Below are positions 28,572 to 40,121 of a DNA stretch of 64,000 nucleotides, piece after piece (the stretch's first letter is position 1; the number at the start of each line of letters is the position of its first letter). The notes below the pieces were generated by a model, which was not told the origin of the DNA, made no database searches, and worked only from the letters and a program-made list of their open reading frames with translations. The stretch comes from Athripsodes cinereus (Eukaryota; Arthropoda; Insecta; Trichoptera; Leptoceridae), in contig OX388327.1 of the NCBI GenBank assembly GCA_947579605.1, forward strand, positions 1,661,122-1,725,121, read 5' to 3'. The position numbers and the translations under genes were made by a program.

Positions 28572-29215
28572 ACAGGTGGAGAAAGCAGAGAGAGCGATGC
28601 CACTCCAATTTGATCGATCCTTCCATACTTATTTCGCTTTTTCGCTTTCTACACATTCGTGGAATTTCTCATATACGCACGCCAATTTTTCTTCTACATT
28701 CGTGCAATTTCTCGCATACGCACGCCTATTTTTCTTCCACATTCGTGGAATTTCTCATATACGCACGGCAATTTTTCTTCCACATTCATGCAATTTCTCG
28801 TATACGCACGCCTATTTTTCTTCCACATTCATGCAATTTCTCGCATACGCACGCCTATTTTTCTTCCACATTCGTGGAATTTTTCATATACGCACGCCAA
28901 TTTTTCTTCCACATTCATGCAATTTCTCGTATACGCACGCCTATTTTTCTTCCACATTCATGCAATTTCTCGTATACGCACGCCAATTTTTCTTCTACAT
29001 TCGTGCAATTTCTCGCATACGCACGCCTATTTTTCTTCCACATTCGTGGAATTTCTCATATACGCACGCCAATTTTTCTTCCACATTCATGCAATTTCTC
29101 GTATACGCACGCCTATTTTTCTTCCACATTCGTGAAATTTCTCATATACGCACGCCAATTTTCCTTCCACATTCGTGCAATTTCTCGTGTATGCACGCAT
29201 ATTTTTCTTAAGGAA
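28572..29215 (-). repeat. 43-bp minisatellite grown from an RTE-A 3' end
   Basis: 28572-28660 is a diverged RTE-A end (AGGTGGAGAAAGCAGAGAGAGC corresponds to AGGTGGGGTAGGCAGAGAGAAC). From about 28648, a ~43-bp unit (CACATTCGTGGAATTTCTCA, TATACGCACGCC, AATTTTTCTTC) repeats about 13 times. It matches RTE-A at 57735-57780 (TACATTCATCCAGTTTCTCATACATGCACGCCG). On the RTE strand this encodes the segment around RACMRNWMNVEEA. Two sub-variants alternate (GTGGAATTTCTCATA/GCC-AATT and ATGCAATTTCTCGTA/GCC-TATT), hinting at an 86-bp higher-order unit. The array is open in three frames only because it is repetitive. Confidence 0.9.
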
Positions 29216-29279
29216 AACTACAAAGAGTGGGAAGGAAAATAATATTTTTTTCCTCCATGTTAATAAAACTATATTTATA

Positions 29280-29730
29280 TAAAATTGATCCCGTGAAGTC
29301 CCCGGTAAAGAATAGGTTTCCCACCATGTCGACACGGGACTTTAGCACTAAAGAGCGAGCCAAATTCGGACCGCTTTATGCTGTGTTGTCTATGCTTGAT
29401 ACTTGGTATGATTTTGATTTATGAGTATTGGCATATCTCTCTCTTCCAAAGATGTCCGAATAAAGTAGTTGTGTTCTCGAATCGATCCTTGTTTTTGTTG
29501 AAAGAACCCAGACATTTTCTCCATATAGAGGATTTAAAAACACCCTTTTCTACCAGTTTCGAGTATCCTGTAAGAGGTAGGCATTCCTAAAATATCACGT
29601 TTAAGACATTTAACATCTTCAGTTCAGCGATGAGGTATGCCACCCATTCTGATGTCTTCACTTGTATTGGAACGAAGACGACCACTTGCATGTCTGATAC
29701 GTGCAGTTGGTCTGCTGGCTACCCCACCTG
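29280..29730 (+). mobile_element. SINE-T copy split by ~230 bp
   Basis: 5' piece GATCCCGTGAAGTCCCCGGTA, AAGAATAGGTTTCCCACC (29288-29325), then unassigned sequence. It resumes at AGTTTCGAGTATCCTGTAAG (29556) and runs to GGTCTGCTGGCTACCCCACC (29730), where a tRNA-type SINE starts abruptly. Confidence 0.65.
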
Positions 29731-29940
29731 GATTCGATTCCCGGCCAAGGCAATATGAAGAATGATCTTTTTCAAATTTTCCAGTGTCTGGGTGTTACAT
29801 GTATGTATACGTGTTTAATGCATTGTAAATAATACAAGTATCATCGTGTTAGTACCCATAATAAAAGATTCATATCTTAATTTGGGACTAGCTGGATCTG
29901 TGTGAATTGTCTATGTATGTTATTTTATTTTATTTTATTT
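29731..29940 (+). mobile_element. tRNA-derived SINE, 3' part
   Basis: Begins at a box B, GGATTCGATTCCCGGCC, then AATGATCTTTTTCAAATTTTCC, AGTGTCTGGGTGTTACATG, AGTACCCATAATAAAAG and TTTGGGACTAGCTGGATCTG. The last segment recurs at 57397-57440. The tRNA 5' half is missing. Confidence 0.65.
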
Positions 29941-30104
29941 ATTGAAAACAATCAAACACCAACAGGCACATCATATACATATAAACACAAAGAATACAAC
30001 AGAAACAAAGTTTGATACAAAGATGTGCCCTATTACAGGCGTTAATGGTTAATTCCTGAGTCAGCCGCAGGTCCAGGTTATGTTATGTTATAATATTATT
30101 TATA
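29941..30104 (-). mobile_element. Possible LINE 3' end with TTTTA run
   Basis: (TTTTA)n at 29926-29942, then AACACCAACAGGCACATCATATAC and GATGTGCCCTATTACAGGCG. Confidence 0.35.
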
Positions 30105-30307
30105 CTATACTATACCATCACGGCATATCCCACAACTGGGGTAGCCAGCAGATCAGCTGCATGTAAGAAACATGCAAACTGTCCTCTTCGTGCCAATATA
30201 AAATCAAGACATTCAGGATGGGTGGCATACCTCATCACTTAATTTAAGATGAAAAATGTCTTAATTTTTTCGAACACCTGCCTTTTACAGGACACTCGAA
30301 AACTTAT
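30105..30307 (-). mobile_element. SINE-T, 5'-truncated
   Basis: TATACCATCACGGCATATCCC to ACACTCGAAAACTTA; the last ~60 bp of the family 5' end are missing. Confidence 0.85.
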
Positions 30308-30771
30308 TATTTCTTATATTTATATTATTAATTTATATATATTATTATATATATATATTATAAATTTATATTATTTCTAATATTAGATATATTTTTTCAG
30401 GTGCAATTTATTATAAATTCAGAGATCTGAAGTGACTGCTTCTAAACAAACATTACAACATTCCAGAGAAAAATTAACATTAACGTATAAATGAAACAGC
30501 GTTAAGCGAGTTACAATAGAACATAACCGACAGACATATTGCAGTTGAAAGAATTAATAATATATTATTTAATACAGTAAAGTGGTAATACGACGGTAAC
30601 CTGTCAGATATGACGTCAGTGTTAGTAAAATTATTACTCTCTCTTGTATAACCTATTGACTGCTATGAAAATGTTGGCATTTATATCGTTTTTAATACTT
30701 CAATTTAACTCTACCTATTGCTGCTACCTCTTTCAAGAATTCTTTTATGAGGATTTTATAAACAGCATGTT

Positions 30772-31078
30772 GAACCCAGCAGAGACCTGTAATCTCCGTA
30801 ATACAGGAGAGACGATGGTCCTGGCTGGGACATGTTTTGAGAATGCCTAATGATAGTTGGCCAAAAAGAGCACTGTTCTTCCGTCCGCAGGGGTTTCGTC
30901 GGCCCGGGCGTCCCTCTTTCACAATACACCGTTCCTATGACAACGATATCAGAGCGCAAAGAATGTCGTGGAAAGAGGTGACGCAATTGGCGTAGAGACG
31001 CTCTGAATGGAGGAGGCTGGTTTCTGCCCTGTGCTCCCGAGAGGAGCGTTGAGGGCGATGGTGATGATGATGATGATG
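30772..31078 (+). pseudogene. RTE-B C-terminal fragment
   Basis: Nearly identical to 25205-25506: CAGAGACCTGTAATCTCCGT, GGCTGGGACATGTTTTGAG, CCTCTTTCACAATACACC, ending GAGCGTTGAGGGCGATG and a (GAT)n tail. High similarity points to a recent event. A frame shift near the start breaks the protein. Confidence 0.85.
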
Positions 31079-32089
31079 TTGAATATATTTTTTTATTTAT
31101 TTATTTCAATAAATACAACAGCTTTAACAATGAATAATACAATAATACAGTTAGGTAGTTATTTACATTGCCAATTAAAGTATCTGGACTACGAACAATT
31201 TAACAGCACAATATTTAAAAAAATATTATTGAAAGAGGAAGAAGAAGGAAGGAAGAAGGATATTGAAATAAGAAGAATATTATTTAAATATTTTGTTTGT
31301 TTTTTTTGTTTAATTTTCACGAAAATTGAGTTTTATTTGTCGTCAGATTTGTAATTAAATGTTCTATTACCTTAGAAAATTGTTTCTTTCAAAATACTCA
31401 CCATTTGTACAAAAATAAATTAAAATAAAATGTTGATGAGAAAAGAATCCCACTATATCCCTTTGTGTGTCTTTTAATATCCTCTATAATTCAACCGAAC
31501 AATATGATTTATTTTTATGTAGGTATACAAAATAAAAAAAAAATATTCTTCTTGTACATCATCTTTCTTTCTTTCTTTCTTTTTCCTCGAGGCAAGGCAC
31601 CCGATACCGAGTGAATTATGCCTATTTGTTGACAAGAACAACAGTTGCTAATTCATATAACAAAATCAACAGAGCAGTTTACACAAGAAAAAATGTGATA
31701 ATATGCAGTGGCGAGATTATCACTTTATAGTGATTTCTTCCATCTAACCATTTTATTTATTTTGTTATAAAAAAGCGTAACTGGTACAAAAATCTATTAC
31801 TTTACTTCACTTAATTAACATCTTTTTAATCTTAATTAACATCTTCAGAATACTAACTAATTTTATGTCCAAGAAGAAGGCCAAAGTTAAAGTCATGAGA
31901 CGAGACATGCAGAACTGCGATGTTTCCCATGAGGATGCACAAAACAGAACCAAGTGGCGAAATAAAACAAGAGAGGTAGACCTCACCACTATGTGGAACT
32001 AATAGTGCCCAATGAGAAGAGAAAGAACAGCTTATTTTTATTCAAAACTAAAATATATTTATCACTATATTATCATATTAAGTATTTAT
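31079..32089. other. Non-coding stretch with small repeats
   Basis: 31090-31110 TTTA run (possible LINE tail). 31560-31620 is the inverted partner of 13650-13715, ending at a (TTTC)n run. No gene recognised. Confidence 0.4.
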
Positions 32090-32305
32090 TTTTACTTTAT
32101 ATTCTATTACTATTGCTGTTTTGTTCAAATTACTACTAGAATTACCTACTACTATTTTTGTTGCATCTTAATGTTAATTTTTATAAATTTGTACCAATTC
32201 ATTTTTTATCATTTTTTATTTTTATTGTCTGTTATTTTTTTTTTTATTTGTTATATGTTTAACGTGTTAAAGGCTCACGCCGTGTACAAGTGATAAATAA
32301 ATATA
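32090..32305 (+). repeat. Dispersed repeat ending GGCTCACGCCGTGTA...TGATAAATAAATA
   Basis: Matches 46730-46980 over about 220 bp (GCTGTTTTGTTCAA, CATCTTAATGTT, TATAA-TTTGTACC, ATTGTCTGTTATT or ATTGTTTTTGTCTG, AGGCTCACGCCGTGTA). The (ATAA)n end suggests a retroelement 3' UTR. Confidence 0.65.
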
Positions 32306-32694
32306 CCAATAGTTTTTATCGAATGACTCCGAATCACAAAAATGTGTTATAGTGGATTTTGAAACTAAGCGACACAATATTATGAGTGTTTTATTTTAAA
32401 TGCTAAATAGAAGTGTAGAGTACTAAAAAGTATCATAAATTTATGTACCAATATATAATAATATGAATTTAGTGTTTGAACGTGAGCTGTTTCAAGTGAA
32501 ATGTTCTCTCAATGCACCACTTCACCTGTCGAAATGAAAATAAATAATAATATAGTTAAAATACATAACATATTATTATTTTTAATAAAACCACCAAACA
32601 CATCACATATCCCATTTGCAATGTGTAAATACAGACCGTTACTGTTTTACTGTTACAACTTTTATAAGGAAATAATTTTTATTTATTCATTTAT

Positions 32695-33075
32695 ACCAAG
32701 ATTACAGGCAGCGGAAATGCAGTTCCTCAGAGGAGTGGCTGGGGTGTCATTGAGGGACCGTATAAGGAATACGTATGTTCGTGAGGCTCAAGGTGGAACC
32801 AGTACTCCTGCATATAGAGAGGTCGCAGTTGCGATGGCTGGGTCACGTTCTCCGCATGCCAGAAGACAGACCACCAATTAGATATTTGGAGGCTGTGGGA
32901 GAAGGCAGAAGACCGGTGGGCCGCCCTTAAAGAAGCTGGCAAGGGCAGGTGTCGAACCTGTGTATTAGAAGGCTTGGTTTGGAGTGACCAGAGGTCCTGG
33001 AAGCAGAGGTGGACAGGGATCTCTGGAGGAGGTACCTAAGCGCAATGGGTCCCCGACCCAACTAGGACAAGGGAA
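32695..33075 (+). pseudogene. RTE-E C-terminal fragment
   Basis: LQAAEMQFLRGVAGVSLRDR and IRNTYVREA are readable, then frames shift through KTGGPP and LKKLARAG. 'R-L-Q-A-A-E-M-x-F-L-R...R-D-x-I-R-N' is the RTE region after the reverse transcriptase. Several breaks; old. Confidence 0.7.
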
Positions 33076-33099
33076 GAAGATGTATGTAGGTATGTATTT

Positions 33100-33120
33100 A
33101 TACCATCACGGCATACTGTA
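33100..33120 (-). mobile_element. SINE-T extreme 3' end
   Basis: TATACCATCACGGCATACTG only. Confidence 0.4.
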
Positions 33121-33227
33121 CCCGTGCCTTGGTTAGTTGGAAGATTATTATTATAATTACTGACAATAAGACGATTCTTACAAAGATCATTACAGCTGAC
33201 GGCCAATGCGATCCCAGATCGATCCGA

Positions 33228-33400
33228 TCACCTTAAACGATATCTAGGTGACAATATATCTCCAAGTTTCATTACAAATTCTGCATACGTCACGTTAAAG
33301 ATATCAATTTCTCCAGCCAGACCATTAAACATTTGAATAGCCTTTCCTACTAGGGACTTTGCCAATTTTGCCAATATGTTTGTTTTTCTTTGAGTCTGAT
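33228..33400 (-). pseudogene. Unidentified retroelement C-terminal fragment
   Basis: The minus strand reads AKLAKSLVGKAIQMFNGLAG, EIDIFNVTYAEFVMKLGDIL and SPRYRLR to a stop. 51396-51530 on the minus strand is related (PNSPVDKAIKLFNDLNVHID, IFNITYNDFIVRLE). It looks like the end of a Jockey/CR1-type protein, but I do not recognise the family. Confidence 0.5.
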
Positions 33401-33834
33401 ACATTTTTGATTATACAGGTGAATTGTATAAAGTCACAAGGATAAATTAATTGTCTATCAGAATCAGCGATGTTTCGGAGGGTAATTTTTCATTTCAATT
33501 TATTTTCAATTCGGTCATAAAAGCCATATACCATAAGACGAGAATTATAATGTTATTAATGGTAACATATTATTATATTCACTTAGAAATTATGGGACAT
33601 TTAAGTCTCACTAAGTCTCCGTGAAATAATAAAGACGACAGGTGGGATAGTGGGATAGTGGGATACAGTGGGAGAGGTCTACCATATAAATAGAAGGAGT
33701 AGTTAGGTCGTAAATATTATCAGCTGAGAGATGCTCAATGGCGGGTATAGCTGGGGTAAGGTATACGAAACAACTGGCACAAGAACTACAAAATAATACA
33801 CATCCAAAAAAGTCACTGCATCTTTCATCAACAT

Positions 33835-33890
33835 ACTACGATATACTATCACGCCGTATCTCAAGAGGGGTAGGCAAAAGAGAAAGAACT
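33835..33890 (-). mobile_element. RTE-A 3' end scrap
   Basis: TATCACGCCGTATCTCAAGAGG, GGTAGGCAAAAGAGAAAGAAC matches the RTE-A end with changes. Confidence 0.6.
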
Positions 33891-34009
33891 GGTTCAAACA
33901 ATTATAATTTGTTATCAAACTAAAAGAGTTTGGTAGGTACAGCAGGGTTTCTCTTGACACATTGAATTGAGATCCACCTCCATCCGTATATCTTAGGAGT
34001 TGTGAACTC

Positions 34010-34240
34010 TTATTTATCCGCATATTCAAACCAAATTTGTACTCACAAAGGCAGGCCTGAAGGGCCAACCGACCAAAACCGCCATCGTAAGGCTAACTTC
34101 TATGTGAGGGCTTTTGGTGTTGTTGGGTCGGTTACGTGGAATCATCTACCGGTGCCATTGAGAGACAATCAGGCTGTCACCAGCTTCAGAAGCAAACTGA
34201 AAACTGCACTCTTTACCGGCACCCTTGAGACGGTCTAGGG
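34010..34240 (+). pseudogene. L2/CR1-like C-terminal fragment
   Basis: Frame 34002-34238 reads RKANFYVRAFGVVGSVTWNH, LPVPLRDNQAVTSFRSKLK and TALFTGTLETV, then TAG. The W-N-H-L-P...F-R-S-K-L-K-T-A-L-F pattern is typical of the end of CR1/L2/Daphne-like proteins. Confidence 0.65.
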
Positions 34241-34254
34241 ACTTTTTAGCTACA

Positions 34255-34430
34255 CTCTCCCTTCAATTCTCTGGACATAATCGAAAAACGATCTTGTCTA
34301 GATCTTAATCTTACGACGCGCGAAGTGACTATAGTCAAAAATATGGGCATACTAATCTCGCGGTAGCGGTAGCGCGGTTTTTTTTACTATAGTCACTTCG
34401 CACTCTAAGAAGCGCACTTAAGAACTTTTG
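34255..34430. mobile_element. Degenerate relative of the 17.7-kb MITE
   Basis: GATCTTAATCTTACGACGCGCGAAGTGACTATAGTCAAAAAT, CGGTAGCGGTAGCGCGG and ACTATAGTCACTTCGCA follow the MITE order; one end is lost. Confidence 0.55.
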
Positions 34431-34434
34431 GCCA

Positions 34435-34545
34435 AAGCGATCTCAGCAAGAAAAATGAAAAAAAAATGCCAATTCAAAAAACAAAAAAAAACAGCGAGAC
34501 AGAAAAAAAAACAAACTAGAGGTATCATCAATTTCTATGTGCTTA
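34435..34545. repeat. AAACAGCGAGACAG dispersed repeat
   Basis: GCGATCTCAGCAAGAAAAATG, AAAACAGCGAGACAG and GGTATCATCAA correspond to 50620-50755 and partly to 57310-57370. Confidence 0.55.
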
Positions 34546-35284
34546 GCTCTTGAAACATCCAGAGGAAAATGCTGGGTAATAAAAAATCTTTATTATTGGA
34601 TCATTTATATTGCACCGTTTAACTGATTAAAATCATCTCAACGGCGCATTTACACTATGTTTAAAGTTTATTTAAAAAAAATAATAGGTAGATAAAAACA
34701 TGAAATTTATCGTTTTCGTGATTCCCAAAACCTGTAGTTTGCGACTCCTTTCTCGAATAGACTTAACACCACAAAGTCTGCATTACTATACCAACTTATT
34801 ATTATTATTATTATTACACGCTACATATGTACATCTTATAATAAATCGCAAGGAGGATTTAATAGAAAGAGAGAGACGGCAATACGGTGCACTATATAAA
34901 ATTTGAGATGGAATGAAAAGAGACCGTCCTTTCTTCTTACACTTCGTTATGATAAAAATAATGTATAGCAAAGTAACTTTGTTAGTCTGTTATTCGACTG
35001 TTTACACTAACATTTTTTACGCCAGCCTCAATGCATTTATATAATAATGTTTTTTTTACATATTTATGAAAATTTTGTAATTAAAAAGAATTTATACAAT
35101 GTCTTTATTAAACTTTTGATAAATATACATAATAGAGTCTTCAACTAATTCCTTGGGTTCTACCATTCATTTATATTAAAGCTGTCTCTTACATACATAT
35201 GTATCAGTAGGATAGCTAGTACACCAAAGTCATATAGATCATCGTTTCTTAAGAATAACAATAACTTATCAATAGTTTTGTATA
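34546..35284. other. No gene seen
   Basis: AT-rich; 34600-34660 (GCACCGTTTAACTG, ATCATCTCAACGGCGCATTT) slightly resembles L2-like tails. Confidence 0.35.
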
Positions 35285-35525
35285 AAACCCGGCAAAAAAT
35301 TGGTCTCCCACTCTCTTCCATGAGTTTTTGAGTGCCCTGTTAAAGGAGGGTGTTCGAAAAATAAGTACATTTTACATCTTAAATTCAGCGAAGAGGTTTG
35401 CCACTCATCCTGAATTCCTTATTTTTTGTTAGCACGGAGAAGACGGCTTACATGTTTTTTTACATGCGGCTAATCTGCTGGCTGCCCCATTTGTGAGATC
35501 TGCCGCGATGGTATAGTAGTCAGAA
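35285..35525 (+). mobile_element. SINE-T copy, diverged
   Basis: CCCGGCAAAAAATTGGTCTCCC to GAGATCTGCCGCGATGGTATAG, family order kept throughout. Confidence 0.8.
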
Positions 35526-35625
35526 TAAGCGTGAAGAAAGAGGAGCAACCTTATTCTGGAAGGCAAACTATTCCAACAGAGAGCACCATGAACAGAAAAA
35601 GAGTTAACCCAAAGAGTAGCCAATG
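35526..35625 (-). pseudogene. Short CR1/L2-like protein scrap
   Basis: The minus strand reads LWVNSFSVHGALCWNSLPSR, the F-S-V-x-x-x-x-x-W-N-S-L-P motif of CR1/L2-type C-termini. Confidence 0.5.
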
Positions 35626-37239
35626 CACTAACGCAATGCTTGTCCTCTGCGGACCTTTAAAAATAAGACATTTATGACGGGTGGCATAATTCATAGCTAA
35701 ATTTAATATTTAAAAGCAGAAATAAAACGGCGCATTTAATTTCTAAACACGGCGCAAATAAAATCATTAAACGGCGTAAGTTTTGCAGTAGAATATTACG
35801 TAGATAGTAACAATATTATTTATGTATGCTGGTTAGAAATAGGAAGCAGTAATCGCCAGTCGGACAAGGAGATTTCCTCTCTAGGATTCCGCATTAGCAA
35901 TGTGAAATTTCTAGAGAGAACGCCTCTTCTGCCCGCTTCATGGTATGAGAGAAACGCAGTGACGGAACAAACTAAGTATCTCAATTCATCCATGCATATT
36001 TTTATACTATTGCAGAAAAAACAGGAAGTCTTATAATAAAATTTTATATAAAACTTTAAGTTAAAAAAACTATTTTAGAATATCAAGAATAGCAAGACAA
36101 AGACTTTTTCACCTTCAATAGCTTTTGTGCTTTCTTTGGTAACCCAACATCCCCTTCAAGTAGGTACCTAATGATACTGCATTGAAAAGCAGGCATATTC
36201 TCAATAAGTAAAATTGATTTTTTTTAAATGTGCCCTAGCACCGCTACGCACACAGTTACAGGTAATGTGTATTACAGAACACGTGATTGTATTAGTAACC
36301 AAGTAGCATCACTATGATTAGCTGGAGCATTGTGTGGTGTGTGTAGCGTACTCATAAGTGAAGGATGTGTTAGTAAACATTGACCTATGAGCGGGGCACT
36401 CTTACATGAATTTTACTCTACTTCCGTACTTAATTCCGTTTATGCATATGTGAGAACATGTAGATAATATATATTTAAATTAAACGCCGGAGAAAAGGAT
36501 AAACATACCTGTCGACTAACCCGCTCAGTGAGAAAATAAGTTCGATGACACTACCGACATCTTGGTTTGCATCAAAGCTATCAGAAATGATACAGAGCCA
36601 AAAAATATAATAAATATAAAAAGATGTCGGTATAAAAACACGTAGAAGTAGTTTATATGATAGGTGCAATTCTATCTACCTACACTTGAAAGTATCCAGC
36701 ATACGGTACCCATACTAGATATCCCAGAATAATGCCTACACATGAAGCTGTCATTGTGTTTTATAAGAGAGAATATTGGAGTCTGCGGCATGTCATCCAG
36801 TACATAGATTGTGGAGCACTACCCGGAGACAACGTTGCCTTTTCAAAGCCCAATATGGTGTTTGAATGTGTAAAATTTACATATATAACCTCACAGAACG
36901 TTTAATTGTAAAAATAACATCGGTAAACTGTCCGATAAACGATAGTAATATTCCCTTTATTCGATACGAGTTTTGTGATCGGGGCTACCTTAAAATAATG
37001 TGCAAAGATTTTGTTTTAGTTGTTCGACAATCAATTCTTTGATACAAAGTGCTGAAAACAATTAAATAAACTATTTCTTTATTGATCACATACTATTGAG
37101 GCATAATAAACATCTTTTTCATGTATTTATTCATTGATTTATCTGTTTATTTAATTTTTCATACATTTATTTGTTCATCTTTATTATGCATGCGTCAAAT
37201 TATTGATTCAATAACATATTTTCATTTTTATTTTTTTTT
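35626..37239. other. No gene seen
   Basis: About 1.6 kb of AT-rich non-coding sequence. Nothing recognised; possible unannotated intron or intergenic DNA. Confidence 0.35.
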
Positions 37240-37425
37240 ATTTTTTTTTTAAAGATATATCTGGGTTTTTGTTATAAACCCAAATACAACCTTATACATC
37301 TTTCACAGTAAGCTACTAAAAGCTTGTGTCGTGAAAGGGGAGTTTGCCGGCACCTGTGATCGAACCACGGACCCGCTGTTCACGAAGCCGAGACTCTACC
37401 CCCAGGCTACCGACGAACTAATTGG
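37240..37425 (-). mobile_element. tRNA-derived SINE
   Basis: The minus strand starts near 37425 with TCGGTAGCCTGGGGGTAGAG (box A) and has GTCCGTGGTTCGATCACAGG (box B GGTTCGATCAC) about 40 bp later. The body CTCCCCTTTCACGACACAAGC, GGGTTTATAACAAAAACCCAG follows and ends in an A-rich tail (T run 37228-37250 on the plus strand). A tail scrap of the same family lies at 60990-61025. Confidence 0.7.
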
Positions 37426-37459
37426 TTGATTTAATAATTTATCCATTATAATAATTTAT

Positions 37460-37545
37460 AAATAATCAAAACACTGTTAGATTTTCACTTTATTTATTTA
37501 AACTCTAACGTTTTCGCCCACTTCAATGGGCATTCTCAAGATTAT
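37460..37545 (-). mobile_element. Penelope-like end with degenerate hammerhead-like core
   Basis: Contains AAAACACTGTTAGATTTTCAC (plus strand). On the minus strand it has CTTGAGA, GCCC/GGGC stem, GAAAACG. CTTGAGA departs from CTGANGA. Confidence 0.45.
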
Positions 37546-38756
37546 GATTTTTTTGTTAGATATATTGATCCTTTGTTAATTGTATATTATTTTTTCAAAC
37601 GCAGCACGCCTCTATCATGGCAACCTAGTGAGGCTGCTACAACTTAATTGTAGCCATATTGGTGATATATTGAAGACACGGCACTGGCCTAACTCTACAC
37701 ATTGGATGACTTGTTACCTGCCCTGCTTTGCCAGAACACTGGGGCCATTCATCTTATGTAGAGGATAAATCAAAACTTTACTGTTACTATTTCTATACAC
37801 ACACACACACATACACGTATACGGAGTCCCGGAATAAAAGCAGCCATGCTGATAACAACGTAGAAGTCGTAAAATTTAATAATGAACTGGAACAATACAG
37901 CAATTCTTTTGGACTTCATCGTTCGTTACAACTGATTGTATCCAACATGAAATACTATATAGAAGAAAAGCAAAATATATCTATTATAATATATTTTGTC
38001 AATTCAAAAAATCAGATAGGTACTGACCGACATCTTTCGAAATATAAAATTGTAGAGAGCTTATAAAATTACTCGTTAACGGAAATTGTCGCATTGAGAT
38101 ATCCTAGCTTTATCCACCAGTCTCTTTTCAGATCCCCTAGACAAACTGCAATTGGCGATCGACTACAAAACAAACTAAGCGAATAAACTTTCATAAATGC
38201 ATAAACTTTCCATATACATGTTATGCAATTTAGTTTTGTGTGATATCGAGAAAACCCATATCAGAGGTGAACAATATTTTTAAGGAGGTTGCTATCATAT
38301 TATGAAAGGTATTAAAAATTGCGTGTTAACATGAACTTCCACCAAAAACAGTCGGTAAACCACATTGACTTAATTTATCTGTGAGTATGATTTTTAATAT
38401 TATTTTTTATTCTCGCAGTTACAATTGAAATAACAATACTTTGTTTACAATAAAGTATACACGAGCTATAATATTATATTATTATGTTCTCTTCTAAAGT
38501 AGAACCTTCTCCTGTACAATCAGAACCATTAAGAACATTTAGATATTGGGTAATGGACAATGGACGTAGCAATTTAATGACATATATTATTATATCGGAT
38601 CAGATATCACTGCTGGTACCTATAATAGTGTTACTATCACTAACATTATGTATATGACGTAATAAACAGGGTGTTCACACTAAAAAAATAATAACCTTTC
38701 GTGTGTGAACTCATCCATTTATTCATATCAACACGGTATTTTAAATTTCTATCTAT
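37546..38756. other. No gene seen
   Basis: An AC microsatellite lies at 37797-37812. 38336-38365 (CATGAACTTCCACCAAAAACAG, TCGGT) is an inverted PLE-associated end. Confidence 0.4.
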
Positions 38757-39275
38757 CTATACCCTCACGCCGTGTCCCAAGAGGGGTAGGCAGAGAGAAC
38801 GGAACGCCATATAGATCTACCCTTACAAACTTCATTCGCTTCCTCCATATTCATCCAGTTTTTCATACATGTTCGGCGATTTCTCTTACTCAACACGCGG
38901 CCGTCCTTTAGGATTTGATCCACGTGCTCAAGCCACGTAGTTCTTGGCCGTCCGCGCTCTCTCAAACCTCCTCTTTCAGACAAATATATCCTCTTCGTCA
39001 TTCTTTCATCTTGCATTCGCTCAACATGTCCAAACCATCGTAACTTATTTACACGCATTCTATCCACAACACTCTTCTCGCATCCACTCATTCTCCTGAT
39101 ATCCTCATTCTTCACTCTATCCCGTTTTACCAACCATTCTTCTTAGTGAACGCATCTCCACGGCATTTATTCCACTTTCGTCCTTCTTCAACCACGTCCA
39201 AGTTTCACTTGCATATTTTAAAATTCCTTTCCTTTAATCCCTCAAAGCACGATCTCTGCTCAATTTTGAACGTAA
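38757..39275 (-). pseudogene. RTE-A 3' fragment, about 520 bp
   Basis: A clean minus-strand frame from 39133 to 38765: NEDIRRMSGCEKSVVDRMRV, NKLRWFGHVERMQDERMTKR, RERGRPRTTWLEHVDQILKD and CKGRSIWRSVLSAYPSWDTA, ending in the (TATC)n tail. Homologous to the end of the 57.7-kb element. Coding similarity continues to about 39275 through a frameshift. Confidence 0.85.
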
Positions 39276-40121
39276 AATAGGTAATTATATAAATATGTAT
39301 GAATTGTATTAAATGTATGGATATTTATTTAATGTGTTTAATATTATTTCAATAAAAAGAAATTTAATATCAGTTCGCTAGCGACAGCCGCCGAGTGCGG
39401 ATGCGATTTTTCTTGTGGCAAGTGAATTAATACGTCTTATCATAAATTTGTTTCTAGTTTGTGTTAAATTAATTTACATTTGGATAATTGAACATCGAGT
39501 GAATAATTTAGTGTTTCAATATTTTATTTTATTTAAAAATCGTATTGTACACCAAACGTTTATGTGTTACATATCGAATAATTAATGTGTGATAGTATCT
39601 TTGCTATATTGTAAGAAAGTGACTTTCTGAGTTTATATTATGTTAGTGAATAAGAGTGATAAATTGATTTGAGCCTTAATAACTCTGAATAAATTTGTTT
39701 TGTTTAATGTGTTCAATTACAAAAACTGACTGTTGACTACTGCGTAATTATTGCGTAACATGTGGTAATCTCACATATAGTTAAGTGTACAATTACAAAA
39801 TTGTGTGTTATCTGTGTTATCTTTTGCGTTATTGTTGCGCAATATGTAGTAATCTCACATAGTGAATGAATTTTTGTTCTAATTTCTTAGTGAATTCGAT
39901 TCCTACAAATCTTTAAATCTATATGTGTGTGGCTACTGTTTAAAAAAAAAGAAATTCAATAGTTATCTATTTCTCTGTGAAGTTTAAATTGATTTGATAC
40001 CTACTCGTTATTGCGCAATATTTTTGAAATAAAAGTTTGCCTATTGTTTTAATTCGTGTTTGTTTCGTATGATTGATCTAACAACATTGGTTTAAGTTTT
40101 CGTCGATTAGAGTGAAGAAAT

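Noticed and set aside
28576..29242. Three long overlapping frames of about 160-210 codons each
   Set aside because: All three frames are open only because a 43-bp unit is repeated; the DNA is an RTE-derived minisatellite.
37345..37421. Functional tRNA gene on the minus strand
   Set aside because: tRNA-like boxes are present but continue into a SINE body with an A-rich tail.
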